Source: Rhodospirillales bacterium
GTDB lineage: Bacteria > Pseudomonadota > Alphaproteobacteria > Rhodospirillales > Casp-alpha2
NCBI GenBank assembly: GCA_021775095.1
Contig: JAJFII010000067.1
Coordinates: 1 to 64,000 of the forward strand
Direction of reading: 5' to 3'
DNA length: 64,000 nt
Below the pieces are notes generated by a model. That model was not told where the DNA came from and did not search any database. It saw nothing but the letters and a program-made list of their open reading frames with translations. Made by a program: the position numbers and the translations under genes. Within the stretch, counting starts at the first letter, position 1; every line of letters begins with the position of its first letter. Positions 1 to 8,387 of this stretch are shown here, piece after piece.

Positions 1-77
1 TCTGCGATTGGTCGATGCCCGTACGATACCACAATTTGTCAATTCCTTCACCCTATTCGTAAGATTCACGATACATA

Positions 78-344
78 AGGGTCAGGACCCATTAATTTCA
101 TGCAATTCTGTTTGTCCGTAAGCTTACGAATACAAGAAAACAAGCGCAAGGACATGCTGGGCATATTCGAGCCTTGTTTTCGCACAAGGCGTGAGCCTAC
201 GGACAAACCCCTTGTGGCGGGGCGCTTTATCACTCTGGCTTCGTTGAAAAAACTTGAAAACCATGGGGTTTCCTGCGTCTTTCCGCCTAACCGATAAGAT
301 AAATCACCTCCGCAGAATGGATAAAATTAATGGGTCCTGACCCT
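78..344. mobile_element. MITE-like element with 21-bp perfect terminal inverted repeats
   Basis: Bases 78-98 (agggtcaggacccattaatt plus t) are the exact reverse complement of 324-344. The interior has more symmetry: 110-125 pairs with 193-208 at 14 of 16 positions, and 171-176 pairs with 185-190 as a GCCTTG/CAAGGC hairpin. No transposase is encoded; the 65-codon open frame at 100-297 matches nothing I recognise. The right end runs into the neighbouring BKACE gene, supplying two bases of its stop codon. No target-site duplication is obvious. Size, perfect ends and nested palindromes suggest a non-autonomous element moved by a transposase elsewhere (IS or REP-associated tyrosine type); that assignment is inference. 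Bases 1-77 hold nothing recognisable. Confidence 0.7.
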
Positions 345-1215
345 AGAGGCCGAGCATTTTCCGGGCCTCATCCGGGGACGCCACCTGGTTACCTAAATGG
401 CCAATAATAGCCGCTGCCCGTTCAACCAATGCGGCATTTGACGGGGCCAGTTCGCCCCGCGATAGGTAGAGGTAATCTTCCAGGCCGACCCGCACATTAC
501 CCCCCAACAGGACCGCTTGCGCGACCATGGGAAACTGATAACGCGAGATGCCAAAGGCCGACCAAAGGGCCCCGTCCGGCAGACAATTGCGCATGTGCAT
601 CATAGATTCCGGGGTCGCTTTGGCACCGTAGGAAATCCCTAGACACAGTTGAAAATAGGGCGGATTGTCAATATGACCAGCGGCGATGAGATGGTTGGCC
701 AGTTCGATTTGACCCGTATCAAAAACTTCAATTTCCGGTTTCGTGCCGGCACTTTTAGCCCGGTCCGCCATGTCGCTCAGGATATCGGGTGTATTGAGAA
801 ACACCGATTCTCTGAAATTCATGGTGGCAACATCGAGCGAACAAATTTCCGGTTTTAATTGCTCAATGTGAACCAGACGCTCGGCCGCCGATTTGAGCAA
901 TGTACCCTCACCGACAACATCCGGTGCCATGTCGCCCGGCTTGAAGGTCGCACCCGGGCCGGTTGTCAAATTAAGGATAACCTCAGATTTGCTGGCCCGG
1001 ATGCGCTCAACAACCTCTTCGTAATGAACCCGTTGCATGGACCGCAGTGTGGTTTGCGGGTCGCGCACATGGATATGTACAATCGCCGCGCCGGCTTCGG
1101 CGGCGGCCAGGGCTGAACTGGCGATTTCTTCCGGGGTGACGGGGACCGCCGGGTTGAGGCCCGGGGTCGGTGCTGATCCGGTGACGGCGCAGGTGATAAT
1201 TGTTTTATTGGACAT
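343..1215 (-). CDS. BKACE-family beta-keto acid cleavage enzyme (DUF849)
   Basis: 290 aa, the usual size for this TIM-barrel family. Members cleave a beta-keto acid with acetyl-CoA to give acetoacetate and a CoA ester, as in lysine-fermentation 3-keto-5-aminohexanoate cleavage. The N-terminus carries the family pattern ITCAVTGSAPTPGLNPAVPV followed by AGAAIVHIHVRDP, where the HxH pair is the metal ligand set; HIEQLKPEICSLDVATMNF lies near residue 115. An ATG start with a GGGAGA ribosome site about 9 nt upstream supports 1215. The substrate cannot be read from sequence; carnitine-derived dehydrocarnitine is one known option. The stop codon sits at the end of the inverted-repeat element, so the original C-terminus may have been slightly altered. 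Confidence 0.88.
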   Translation of the reverse strand: MSNKTIITCAVTGSAPTPGLNPAVPVTPEEIASSALAAAEAGAAIVHIHVRDPQTTLRSMQRVHYEEVVERIRASKSEVILNLTTGPGATFKPGDMAPDVVGEGTLLKSAAERLVHIEQLKPEICSLDVATMNFRESVFLNTPDILSDMADRAKSAGTKPEIEVFDTGQIELANHLIAAGHIDNPPYFQLCLGISYGAKATPESMMHMRNCLPDGALWSAFGISRYQFPMVAQAVLLGGNVRVGLEDYLYLSRGELAPSNAALVERAAAIIGHLGNQVASPDEARKMLGL

Positions 1216-1332
1216 GGTTTTTGCATCTCCCTTATGCTTGAAACCCTACCGGGACCGGGTCCAGATGAACATTAAAACCTGCCTGTTTCGCGCCTCAGCA
1301 AGCCCGTCGGGATTGCCACGTCTGGGCTCGCA

Positions 1333-1388
1333 AATATGCACTTATTAGTTGCTTATATTTTAATATGCACCTGCTATAAGTGTATAAT
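1333..1388 (+). promoter_or_regulatory. Candidate promoter with direct repeats upstream of the 283-aa hypothetical gene
   Basis: The nonamer aatatgcac occurs at 1333-1341 and again at 1362-1370, 29 bp apart, in an AT-rich stretch. TATAAT at 1383-1388 is a good -10 box; the best -35 at 17 bp spacing is ttaata (1360-1365), four of six matches. The repeats could be half-sites for an activator or repressor, with the second overlapping the -35 region. The regulator is unknown. Confidence 0.4.
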
Positions 1389-1422
1389 GGGATGTTTTTA
1401 ATATTCGAAGGAGGTGGATAAA

Positions 1423-2274
1423 ATGGCTCGTTATGACCATTGGAGATGTGTTTTGTTCCTTGCGGAACAAGAAGAAATTCTCGACTTCCTGAGCTTTGCT
1501 AGTGAAAACGGGGAATCGGTCATTGGAACGTCGCGTTGTTTTGCCCTAAATATCGAGGACGATTGGTTGAAAATGGGTTTCGATCCCGACGGTTTTCCCA
1601 GGGCCAGTGTCTGCGATTTGGGCGCTTATAGTGCTCTCGCCCTGTTAATTTACCTGGGCACCCCCGATAACGGCTACTGGATGATATGGACGGGTTATCC
1701 TTATCTTAATCAGGGAGAACAATGCGAAATAACGATTGATAAGATCTCGTCAAGTGAATATGGCATGGAAGCCATTATTTCCGCCAAAACAAACAGCGGT
1801 TTTTCCGTTGATTTTTTGGATACCTATTATTTCAAGAACGCCGGCACCTATAAGAAGGGTGACCGTATTCTGGTGGAAATGGGGGCCATGGCGTTTTCCC
1901 TGAGGCGGATCAAAGAATTGCTGTTCTTTCAGTACGAACCGGATGACAAGGGTGCCCCGAATTTTGATCTCAGTGATGATAAAAAAAATACATATCGGGC
2001 TACGACGGCTCTCATGAAGCCTGTCGAAGGGGCTTTTTCCTTTGAATATTGGTTTTCGGGGCCGGTCAAATCGATTGAAACCCTGTGGGGCCATGGCCAG
2101 AAATATTACCGAATAACCCTCACTGTTTTGTTGAGTTGTGCAGATAGTAGCGAATTTGATGTACCGGTTCTTGTTTCAGAACAGATTTTAAGAGGCCCGG
2201 TCCCGGTCGTTGGCGACGTCATTGAGGGCTGTTTGTGGCTGCATGGCCGTTATGTGGACCCGCAGGAAACCTAA
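1423..2274 (+). CDS. Hypothetical protein, 283 aa
   Basis: I do not recognise this protein. The ATG at 1423 is preferred over an in-frame GTG at 1414, because AAGGAGG at 1408-1414 is a strong ribosome site correctly spaced for the ATG and overlapping the GTG. There is no signal peptide and no clear membrane segment, so it is probably cytoplasmic. The sequence is rich in aromatic and acidic residues, with alternating beta-type stretches (for example CEITIDKISSSEYGMEAIIS and YYRITLTVLLSCADSSEFDV). The C-terminal stretch RGPVPVVGDVIEGCLWLHGR reads like the barrel-closing strands of an OB-type fold, but this is only an impression. It stands alone, with its own apparent promoter. Confidence 0.75.
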   Translation: MARYDHWRCVLFLAEQEEILDFLSFASENGESVIGTSRCFALNIEDDWLKMGFDPDGFPRASVCDLGAYSALALLIYLGTPDNGYWMIWTGYPYLNQGEQCEITIDKISSSEYGMEAIISAKTNSGFSVDFLDTYYFKNAGTYKKGDRILVEMGAMAFSLRRIKELLFFQYEPDDKGAPNFDLSDDKKNTYRATTALMKPVEGAFSFEYWFSGPVKSIETLWGHGQKYYRITLTVLLSCADSSEFDVPVLVSEQILRGPVPVVGDVIEGCLWLHGRYVDPQET

Positions 2275-2378
2275 CCGGGCGTTTCCTTGCACAAAACCCG
2301 AAGATTGAGACCCCTGCGGCCGAAGTGTTTAAAATTCGCTGGCCTGCCTGTTTTATGAGGGAATTGTACCTGCCGTGA

Positions 2379-2406
2379 TTGTATGTGGGATAAGGTCATT
2401 TATATT
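2379..2406 (+). promoter_or_regulatory. Possible promoter of the beta-carbonic anhydrase gene
   Basis: TTGTAT (2379-2384), a 16-bp spacer and TATATT (2401-2406) form a plausible sigma-70 promoter ending about 40 bp before the start codon. This is a consensus match by eye only. Confidence 0.3.
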
Positions 2407-2447
2407 AGGCCTGACCGGTGCACGGATGAAACAAGAAGGATCTGGGA

Positions 2448-3086
2448 ATGACGGCCATCGATGGTTTGAAAAAGGGATTCAAGGACTTCCGCGAAAGGGA
2501 GTTTCAAAAAAATTCTGCCGTATGGAACGGTCTGGTCAAAAATGGCCAGGCGCCGAGAATAGCCATAGTCGCCTGTTCGGATTCCCGTGTCGATCCGGCG
2601 ATTATGATGAATGCCGAGGCCGGAGAAATTTTTGTTATTCGCAACGTTGCCAACCTGGTGCCCCCGCATGACGAAGCCGGCGGCTACCACGGAACCAGCG
2701 CCGCCCTGGAATTCGCCGTTCAGCACTTGAAAGTGGAACATATTGTTGTCCTGGGCCACGCCTATTGTGGCGGCATCAATTCCCTGTTTGGGCCCCGGAA
2801 AACCGGCGTCGAGGGCCACTTTTTCATTCCTCCGTGGATGTCCATTGCCGAGCCGGCACACCGCCGCGTGGCCGCGACCATGCCGGATGCGCCGTTGGCC
2901 GAGCAGGCCCGGGCCTGCGAAAAGGGCGCCGTTCTGGTTTCCCTGGAAAACCTGATGACCTTTGCCTGTATTCGCAAAAAAGTACATGAACGCACCTTGA
3001 GCTTACACGGCTGGTACGTTGACATGGGGGACGGCACCCTGAGCTGTTATAATCCCGAATCCAATCAATTCGAAAAGGAAGTGTAA
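2448..3086 (+). CDS. Beta-class carbonic anhydrase
   Basis: 212 aa. It interconverts CO2 and bicarbonate in the cytoplasm with a zinc ion. The zinc and catalytic residues are visible: C43, D45 and R47 in ACSDSRVDP, and H104 and C107 in GHAYCGG. IRNVANLVPP and the GTSAALEFAV helix are also typical. The length fits bacterial beta-CAs (about 200-220 aa). AAGGA lies upstream of the ATG. It is monocistronic, with no bicarbonate transporter or carboxysome genes nearby, so a general role in bicarbonate supply is likely. Confidence 0.95.
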   Translation: MTAIDGLKKGFKDFREREFQKNSAVWNGLVKNGQAPRIAIVACSDSRVDPAIMMNAEAGEIFVIRNVANLVPPHDEAGGYHGTSAALEFAVQHLKVEHIVVLGHAYCGGINSLFGPRKTGVEGHFFIPPWMSIAEPAHRRVAATMPDAPLAEQARACEKGAVLVSLENLMTFACIRKKVHERTLSLHGWYVDMGDGTLSCYNPESNQFEKEV

Positions 3087-3266
3087 GGTCAACCTGCCTT
3101 TTATTTTGTGCCGTCGGGTAGGGAAGCCAAAAATAACCCGCCATCAGCCGGTCAGTTTCGGATCAGAATAGCCTTATGAGACTCCATATTTAGAGCGAAA
3201 AAAACCTGCTGATCGAACCCGGCTAACGACCGCTCGCTTAATATGTCGCTGCTTGTCAGGAAGTCG

Positions 3267-3288
3267 TCAGGTTGTTTGCCTAACCTGA
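3267..3288 (+). other. Hairpin in the leader of the EAL-like gene
   Basis: TCAGGTT (3267-3273) and AACCTGA (3282-3288) form a perfect 7-bp stem with an 8-nt loop, about 66 bp before the next start codon. There is no U-tract, so it does not look like an intrinsic terminator. A leader structure or binding site is possible. The surrounding gap (3087-3354) holds nothing else I recognise. Confidence 0.3.
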
Positions 3289-3354
3289 AGTGATGTGGGG
3301 GCTTTGATGGCCATCGACTGATTTGATTTACAAAAAATTGACTAAAGTGGAACA

Positions 3355-4635
3355 ATGGCACTCAAGTATCTATTAAATAATCTTTTTGAAAAAAAGGACG
3401 AAGGTCCTTCCGTCGAAGACATCGACGCTGAAACCGAAGCCGCCGTACGGGCTATCGCGGCGTCGGCGCGGGTTGACGTTGAAGCCGGTCAGGTCCTTGG
3501 AAAGGGCTGGGGTGCGGCCGGGGATATGGTTTATGTCATGGCCCTGGCACCAATTTATACCATTCTCGGTTCGCGCACCGGTCGGACAGCAGAAAATTTA
3601 CGGGAATCCTGCCAGGAAGTGTTTGCAAAATATTGCAACAAAGGCAAAGGCCAGGCGTCATTTACCGGCGACAACTTTGTCATGAAATTTTATTCCCTGG
3701 GTGAGGCTGAAGGATACCACCGGGCCGCAGTCATCACCAACGAAGTGGGGACGACCATTTTGGGTGACCGGTTTGAGGCTGTTAATGTGCCTGATCTGTT
3801 GATTGCCGCCGACGCCGATGAAATTACCAATGCGGATGGATCGCTCAATCTGCAAAAGTCAGAAGCGGCGTTTCGCTCCGGTGGGCTGGCCGTTGATAAA
3901 ACCCCGAAGGACCGGGTCAAAAACATCATGGTTGCCTTTTATCCGACCTGGGCACCGGCAGCCGAAGCAGTATCGGCCTATGCCTGTTACGCCCGGCTGA
4001 AGACGGACCGCGGTTTTATTTATGGCAGCGCCGTTTACCCGGAATCAGCGAGCGATCCGTTGAGTGTGCTCATTGATGGCAAAAAAACCAAGTTGGCAGA
4101 GCGGGATATGGGTGTGTTGGCACACTTTAACTATCAGGTTAAGCTATTTTTGCCCCTGCGGTTTTCAACGCTCCGGGGCAAACATTCCGCAAGTATTGCT
4201 AAAATTATTGATAATGTATCTCCCGTTTGGCGTTCACAGCATTTGATCTTTGAAATTCTCGATATTCCCGCCATGGCGACCGCCGAACACCTGAAACCCA
4301 TTGTAAATTGGGCAAAAACCCATGGTCATGCCGTCGCCATTCGAACCCGGACGACGGCCCCTCACCTGGACCGGATTGTCGATTGTGGCGCCACCTACAT
4401 CTGCTTTGATCATGAACAACGTGCGAACGACCAGCAAAATTATACGGATCATGTCGCTAAGGCCCATGACAGGGGGTTACTGACGGCCCTGTGGAACGTC
4501 AATGAAACCGTTGGTATGGAACGCCATATTGATTCCGGTTTCGATCTGATCAACGGCGGTGCCGTCATCGGTTCCGCCGGTTCCGCCGGTGACCAACGAA
4601 AATTGAGCCGCCACGAGATGCTTCGCGGATTTTAA
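3355..4635 (+). CDS. Degenerate EAL-like (and possibly cyclase-like) signalling protein
   Basis: 426 aa, no signal peptide. The last 140 residues follow the EAL phosphodiesterase layout: HLIFEILDIP at the EAL position, GHAVAIRTRTTAPHLDRIVD where DDFGTGYSSL is expected, GATYICFDHE at the KID strand, and a C-terminal FDLINGGAVIG in place of the usual QGY. The acidic metal ligands and catalytic lysine are therefore missing, so it should not hydrolyse c-di-GMP. The middle (roughly residues 60-180, with TGDNFVMKFYSLGEAEGYHR and VGTTILGDRF) has the spacing of a worn cyclase or GGDEF domain, but no GGDEF motif. Likely a non-catalytic binding or scaffold protein; the function is unknown. Confidence 0.65.
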   Translation: MALKYLLNNLFEKKDEGPSVEDIDAETEAAVRAIAASARVDVEAGQVLGKGWGAAGDMVYVMALAPIYTILGSRTGRTAENLRESCQEVFAKYCNKGKGQASFTGDNFVMKFYSLGEAEGYHRAAVITNEVGTTILGDRFEAVNVPDLLIAADADEITNADGSLNLQKSEAAFRSGGLAVDKTPKDRVKNIMVAFYPTWAPAAEAVSAYACYARLKTDRGFIYGSAVYPESASDPLSVLIDGKKTKLAERDMGVLAHFNYQVKLFLPLRFSTLRGKHSASIAKIIDNVSPVWRSQHLIFEILDIPAMATAEHLKPIVNWAKTHGHAVAIRTRTTAPHLDRIVDCGATYICFDHEQRANDQQNYTDHVAKAHDRGLLTALWNVNETVGMERHIDSGFDLINGGAVIGSAGSAGDQRKLSRHEMLRGF

Positions 4636-4734
4636 GACGGTCCCACAACACGCCTTAATTTTTGCCTAGGTTAGCGCCCGTATTCGATTTCAGTGAATCC
4701 AATTAGGCACGACTGGTTTTAGTCCGCAATTGCA

Positions 4735-5187
4735 TTAGGGACGGACGTAGGCCCAACCCTGCTCTTGCAATTCAATCAACCGGACCACACCGGACGGCAC
4801 GTTCTTGGCCTCAGAGATCAGGGTGATCTCCTTGCCGGCTTGTTCCGACATTTTTGCTTTTGTATTACCGCAGGCGGCAAAAGAGATATTGGGAAGTTCC
4901 AGACTAAGGGCGGCAATACGGGTTTTAACCGGCGATGTATCTGCACGAAGCATATGTAAACCGGGGCCGTAGGTCACAACTTCGATTTCGACCGAATCAC
5001 CTTGCGATTGATAATAATTGTTTATGTTTTCGGCATTATTTAATGCCATGTTCATACGCGCTTTATCGTTTTCATCGACATGAATAGCGACTTTGTGAAC
5101 TTTGCCGGCGGCGTAAGCTGGCGGTGCAAATACCGCCAAGGCGAAGGCCAGGAGCAGGGCGACGGGCAGGACGCGGACGATGGACAT
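4735..5187 (-). CDS. Exported DsrE/DsrF-like protein
   Basis: 150 aa. A clear Sec signal peptide (MSIVRVLPVALLLAFALAVF, cut after PPAYA) sends it to the periplasm. The mature part shows the DsrE fold pattern KVAIHVDENDKARMNMALNN and VEIEVVTYGPGLHML, a single cysteine in FAACGNTKAKM, and the closing VPSGVVRLIELQEQGWAYVRP typical of this family. Cytoplasmic DsrE proteins relay sulfur through a cysteine; exported versions are common near sulfur-oxidation genes but poorly characterised. The ATG has GAGAGGAA upstream. No partner gene is adjacent. Confidence 0.85.
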   Translation of the reverse strand: MSIVRVLPVALLLAFALAVFAPPAYAAGKVHKVAIHVDENDKARMNMALNNAENINNYYQSQGDSVEIEVVTYGPGLHMLRADTSPVKTRIAALSLELPNISFAACGNTKAKMSEQAGKEITLISEAKNVPSGVVRLIELQEQGWAYVRP

Positions 5188-5490
5188 TTTCGGGTTCCTC
5201 TCTGATGGATTTTATTAAAACAGACTAACATCGTGTGTGGATTGTGAGAAATGACATTATCGCTAGCGACAGTTTACCCATTGTCGGCCCTTTAAACTGC
5301 GGCGTTTTATAGCGCCCCACGCCGCCTGGTAACCCACACCGGCCCTGTTATCCAATGATGTCGGTCGCCAGTGGTAAACCGGTCATGATACAGGCGTGGC
5401 GCCAACTGGAGATATCTCGGGTCAGGAGCCACGGTGAAGCGGCGGTTTTCGGTAAGCGGTCCACTTGGCTCGGAAGCCGAAAAATCAGGA

Positions 5491-5625
5491 AATGGCGACT
5501 TCAGTGGCCATTATTGCGGGCAGTCCATCGGCCTTGGATATGCGACAACGGCCCATCAATTGACGACCGATCTGGCGGCAGAGACGACGCGGCGGTTAAT
5601 GAGAGTTACAGACCCAGGGCGCTGA
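5491..5625 (+). pseudogene. Possible C-terminal remnant of a nitronate monooxygenase-like gene
   Basis: One frame in the otherwise empty 5188-5605 gap reads GDFSGHYCGQSIGLGYATTA followed by HQLTTDLAAETTRRL and a stop. This resembles the C-terminal end of nitronate monooxygenase/FabK-type flavoproteins (a GQSxGL loop followed by a helix ending in an EA..RL pattern). No upstream part of such a protein is found, and the 3' end overlaps the DyP gene on the other strand. If genuine, it is a leftover of a deleted gene; chance resemblance is quite possible. The rest of the gap contains only the leader of the DsrE-like gene. Confidence 0.25.
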
Positions 5626-6487
5626 GGTTGAGTTTGCCGTCGGTTACCGGCGGGCACCAATAATAACCACCGCTGACGGGGCGGCTGAATTGGAACAATC
5701 CGTCGACAATGCCATCGTCGGTCCCGATCATTCGTCGCATTTGCACTTCGAACGCCGACAAGGTGTTGCCGTAGGCGATGAACATCAAACCATTTCCAGT
5801 GGCGTCAGACCAGGGTAAGGAGCGGCGCACGACAAAGGCTTCCGGATCAAAACTTTCCTGTGCTGTGCGTTTGACATGGGCCGAAGCGGGGGCGTCGTCG
5901 AGTTCTTCGTTATCGCTTATTCGGCGACCGATAATATGGTCGCGGTGTAAGGCGTCCAGGGATTCAAAATGGTCCAGATCATGAAGCCATTTTTGCACGG
6001 CGACGAAGCTCGATCCATCCAGTTCGGGACCCGATGCGGTGACCACGGCGGCTTTGAGCGCCGCATCTCCTTCGGGGTTCTCGGTGCCATCCACATACCC
6101 CGTCAGGTCGCGACCTTCTTTGTACTTAAAACCATCGATAAGCTGCACGCGCTCAAAATCTGTCGCAAAAAGCGCTTCCAGGGCGCGTCCCCGGTGCAGG
6201 GTTTCGCCCGGTTCCGACGCACCAATGGCGCACCACAAATCAGCCTGTGTGGAGGGAACCGAACAGTTGTTATTGCTTAAGTCCGGGAATGGGTGCAAGC
6301 CGTCAATGGGACGACCAAACTGAAAAACCAGGTCCGAGCCCAGGCCGATAACGCAGGTCGGCGGAAGATCTGCAGACGCAAGTTGCTGTAGGGTTTCTGA
6401 CGGATTGCTACCAGCACGGCGATTTAATTCCAGGTACCGGCAGTGCTCAGATACCGGATTTAAAATTCCCGGTTGTGGTCTGTTCAT
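5606..6487 (-). CDS. DyP-type heme peroxidase
   Basis: 293 aa from the ATG at 6487, chosen because DyP proteins start close to a PQPGI motif (here MNRPQPGILNP). The open frame extends another 52 codons upstream but that part is not family-like; a second ATG lies at 6493. The signature GYVDGTENP carries the distal aspartate of the GxxDG motif; the proximal heme histidine is probably the one in ESLDALHRDHIIGRR, and the distal arginine lies in VVRRSLPW. These enzymes oxidise dyes, phenolics or porphyrins with peroxide. There is no signal peptide. No encapsulin gene is adjacent, and there is no encapsulin-targeting tail that I can recognise. Confidence 0.92.
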   Translation of the reverse strand: MNRPQPGILNPVSEHCRYLELNRRAGSNPSETLQQLASADLPPTCVIGLGSDLVFQFGRPIDGLHPFPDLSNNNCSVPSTQADLWCAIGASEPGETLHRGRALEALFATDFERVQLIDGFKYKEGRDLTGYVDGTENPEGDAALKAAVVTASGPELDGSSFVAVQKWLHDLDHFESLDALHRDHIIGRRISDNEELDDAPASAHVKRTAQESFDPEAFVVRRSLPWSDATGNGLMFIAYGNTLSAFEVQMRRMIGTDDGIVDGLFQFSRPVSGGYYWCPPVTDGKLNLSALGL

Positions 6488-6727
6488 AGGCATATATCCA
6501 AATAATAGGGTCGTCAATTGGCCTGCCCCATGATGGCTTGTCACCTGGGCCAAGGCAATAGGTAGCCATTGACCGAGGCGGCCGATCGCCGAAAAAAAAC
6601 AGTGACGGGCAACTGCAAGGGGTCCTTTGTCCACAAGCGACAAACATCCGGCGGCGAAGGTGACTTCTCCCTTCGTTGATATGCGGACCTCATGTTTTTG
6701 TCCCCCGGTCTTTACAATCGAAGCGGT

Positions 6728-8275
6728 TTAAAACCGCTCGGCAACGCCGTTCGGCGTCAGTTTCATGCCCGACAAGGTTCGTTCATCATTTTGCATGCGC
6801 CAGGACAGCAGTTTTTGCACATACCCCAGCATCTGGCCGCCATGGGCCGGGTCCCGGGCAAGGTTTATTAAGTTGTGGGGGTCGGTTCTCAAGTCAAAGA
6901 ACAGCGGCGGTAATCCATTGAAATGGACATATTTGTGGGTTTTGTCGCGAATCACATTTAACGTACATTGATCCATCGTAATCCCCAATTTGTCCTCAAT
7001 CCGTTTGTCGGTGACATCCCGGAAATCGTATTCCCAATGGACCTCTGTACGCCAATCCTCCGGCGTGTCGCCATGACAAAAGGCGAGCAGGGATCGACCG
7101 TCGCACTGACGGGGAATGTCGGACCCCAACCCATCCAATAGGGTTGGCATGATATCAACGGATTCGGTAAACGCACTGACCGTGCGTCCGCGGGCTGCGG
7201 CTGCCGCCGGGCGGGGGTCGCGAACGATCAGCGGAATCCGGTACCCCTCATCAAAATAACCGCGTTTACCAAACAGCCAATGGTCGCCTAATAATTCCCC
7301 ATGGTCCGACGTGAAAATAATCAAGGTGGTGTCGTAGGTGCCGGTTTTTTTGAGATGAGCAATCAGCCTGCCAATGTAATGATCGACCTTGGTGATCAAC
7401 CCGTAATAGGTGGCACGAACCTGGCGGACATCCGCATCGTAGCCGATCTTTCCTAGCTCGGATTGCATCCATGGATCAAACCAGTCTCCCAGGTCATCGA
7501 GGGCGCAGGCCAGCCAGGGGTGCCCATCCGCCTCGTCGGCGGCGGTTGCAGCGCGTACCGGTGCCGGCACGTCGGCCGCCCGATACATGGAATTATAGGG
7601 TTCCGGCGCGACAAAGGGCGGGTGCGGCCTTAAATAAGAAACATGGGCGAACCAGTTTTGGCTTTGTCGAGACAGGTAAGAAATCACTTCTCGGGTCAGA
7701 AAAGCGGTCATCGATGCATCGGCATTGTAGATCGGCGGCGGAAAGGATCGGCCATGGTTTTCGCTGCCGGGATAGTCGGAAACAGGGTGATATATATCGC
7801 GGTGGGAGGCAGGGATTGCATAACCCCGGGACTCGAGGTCCTTGATCCACGGCCCCAGGTCATCGAGCAGCAGGCATTCGGGTTTGAAACCCGGAAGCAC
7901 ACCTTCGTAAAGATAGCGGGTTAACAGACCGGGGTCCGTCGTACGCGGGTCGCGGCTGGTATCGGTATATCCAAACAACACCGGGTCATAACCGGCCTTT
8001 TGGGTTTCCAGGGCAATATTTGTATGGCGTTCATCAAGCGGCGTGCCGTTGCGGCAGGAACGGTGGTTTTGCAGATACATGCCGGTGAGTAAACTGGCCC
8101 GTGCCGGTCCGCAGGGCGCACAGACGGAATAGTGGTTTTCAAAAACCACACTGTCGGCAATCAACGCATCTAAGTGTGGGGTTTGCACGCAGGGGTGATT
8201 TAGCGCCGAAAGGCATTCGCCACGCCATTGATCGGCGGTAATCAACAGGATATTTCGGATCGGTTCAGTTGCCAT
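6728..8275 (-). CDS. Type I sulfatase (formylglycine-dependent), first of three
   Basis: 515 aa. It hydrolyses a sulfate ester. The maturation motif CGPARASLLTG (C55 to the TG pair) fits the C-x-P-x-R consensus, so C55 would be converted to formylglycine. Metal ligands are seen at D15 (LITADQWRGE) and in FTSDHGELLGDHWLFGKRG. No signal peptide is present, so it is cytoplasmic or matured there. AGAGG precedes the ATG. The family also contains choline sulfatases and phosphonate hydrolases, so the substrate is open. It stands alone between the DyP and chemoreceptor genes; no formylglycine-generating enzyme is encoded in the window. Confidence 0.93.
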   Translation of the reverse strand: MATEPIRNILLITADQWRGECLSALNHPCVQTPHLDALIADSVVFENHYSVCAPCGPARASLLTGMYLQNHRSCRNGTPLDERHTNIALETQKAGYDPVLFGYTDTSRDPRTTDPGLLTRYLYEGVLPGFKPECLLLDDLGPWIKDLESRGYAIPASHRDIYHPVSDYPGSENHGRSFPPPIYNADASMTAFLTREVISYLSRQSQNWFAHVSYLRPHPPFVAPEPYNSMYRAADVPAPVRAATAADEADGHPWLACALDDLGDWFDPWMQSELGKIGYDADVRQVRATYYGLITKVDHYIGRLIAHLKKTGTYDTTLIIFTSDHGELLGDHWLFGKRGYFDEGYRIPLIVRDPRPAAAAARGRTVSAFTESVDIMPTLLDGLGSDIPRQCDGRSLLAFCHGDTPEDWRTEVHWEYDFRDVTDKRIEDKLGITMDQCTLNVIRDKTHKYVHFNGLPPLFFDLRTDPHNLINLARDPAHGGQMLGYVQKLLSWRMQNDERTLSGMKLTPNGVAERF

Positions 8276-8387
8276 TCCAAGCCTCTAAATGTGCCCTAAT
8301 ATGAACGAAGTCATTGCCCGTTTTGGTGCGCAATTGGGTCTGGAAAGCCAAGGTCAGCACGCGTCATATTAGCCCGGATGACGCGCT

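Noticed and set aside
100-297. 65-aa open frame inside the inverted-repeat element
   Set aside because: Lies wholly between the terminal repeats, overlaps internal palindromes and resembles no transposase fragment; probably not translated.
3205-3222. tRNA T-loop-like GATCGAACCC
   Set aside because: No cloverleaf can be built around it; short matches of this kind occur by chance.
5355-5663. 102-aa open frame in the gap before the DyP gene
   Set aside because: Arg/Ser-rich, overlaps the end of the DyP gene antisense, no ribosome site.
6488-6643. N-terminal 52-codon extension of the DyP gene
   Set aside because: Not family-like; DyP proteins begin near the PQPGI motif and a start at 6487 or 6493 is adequate.
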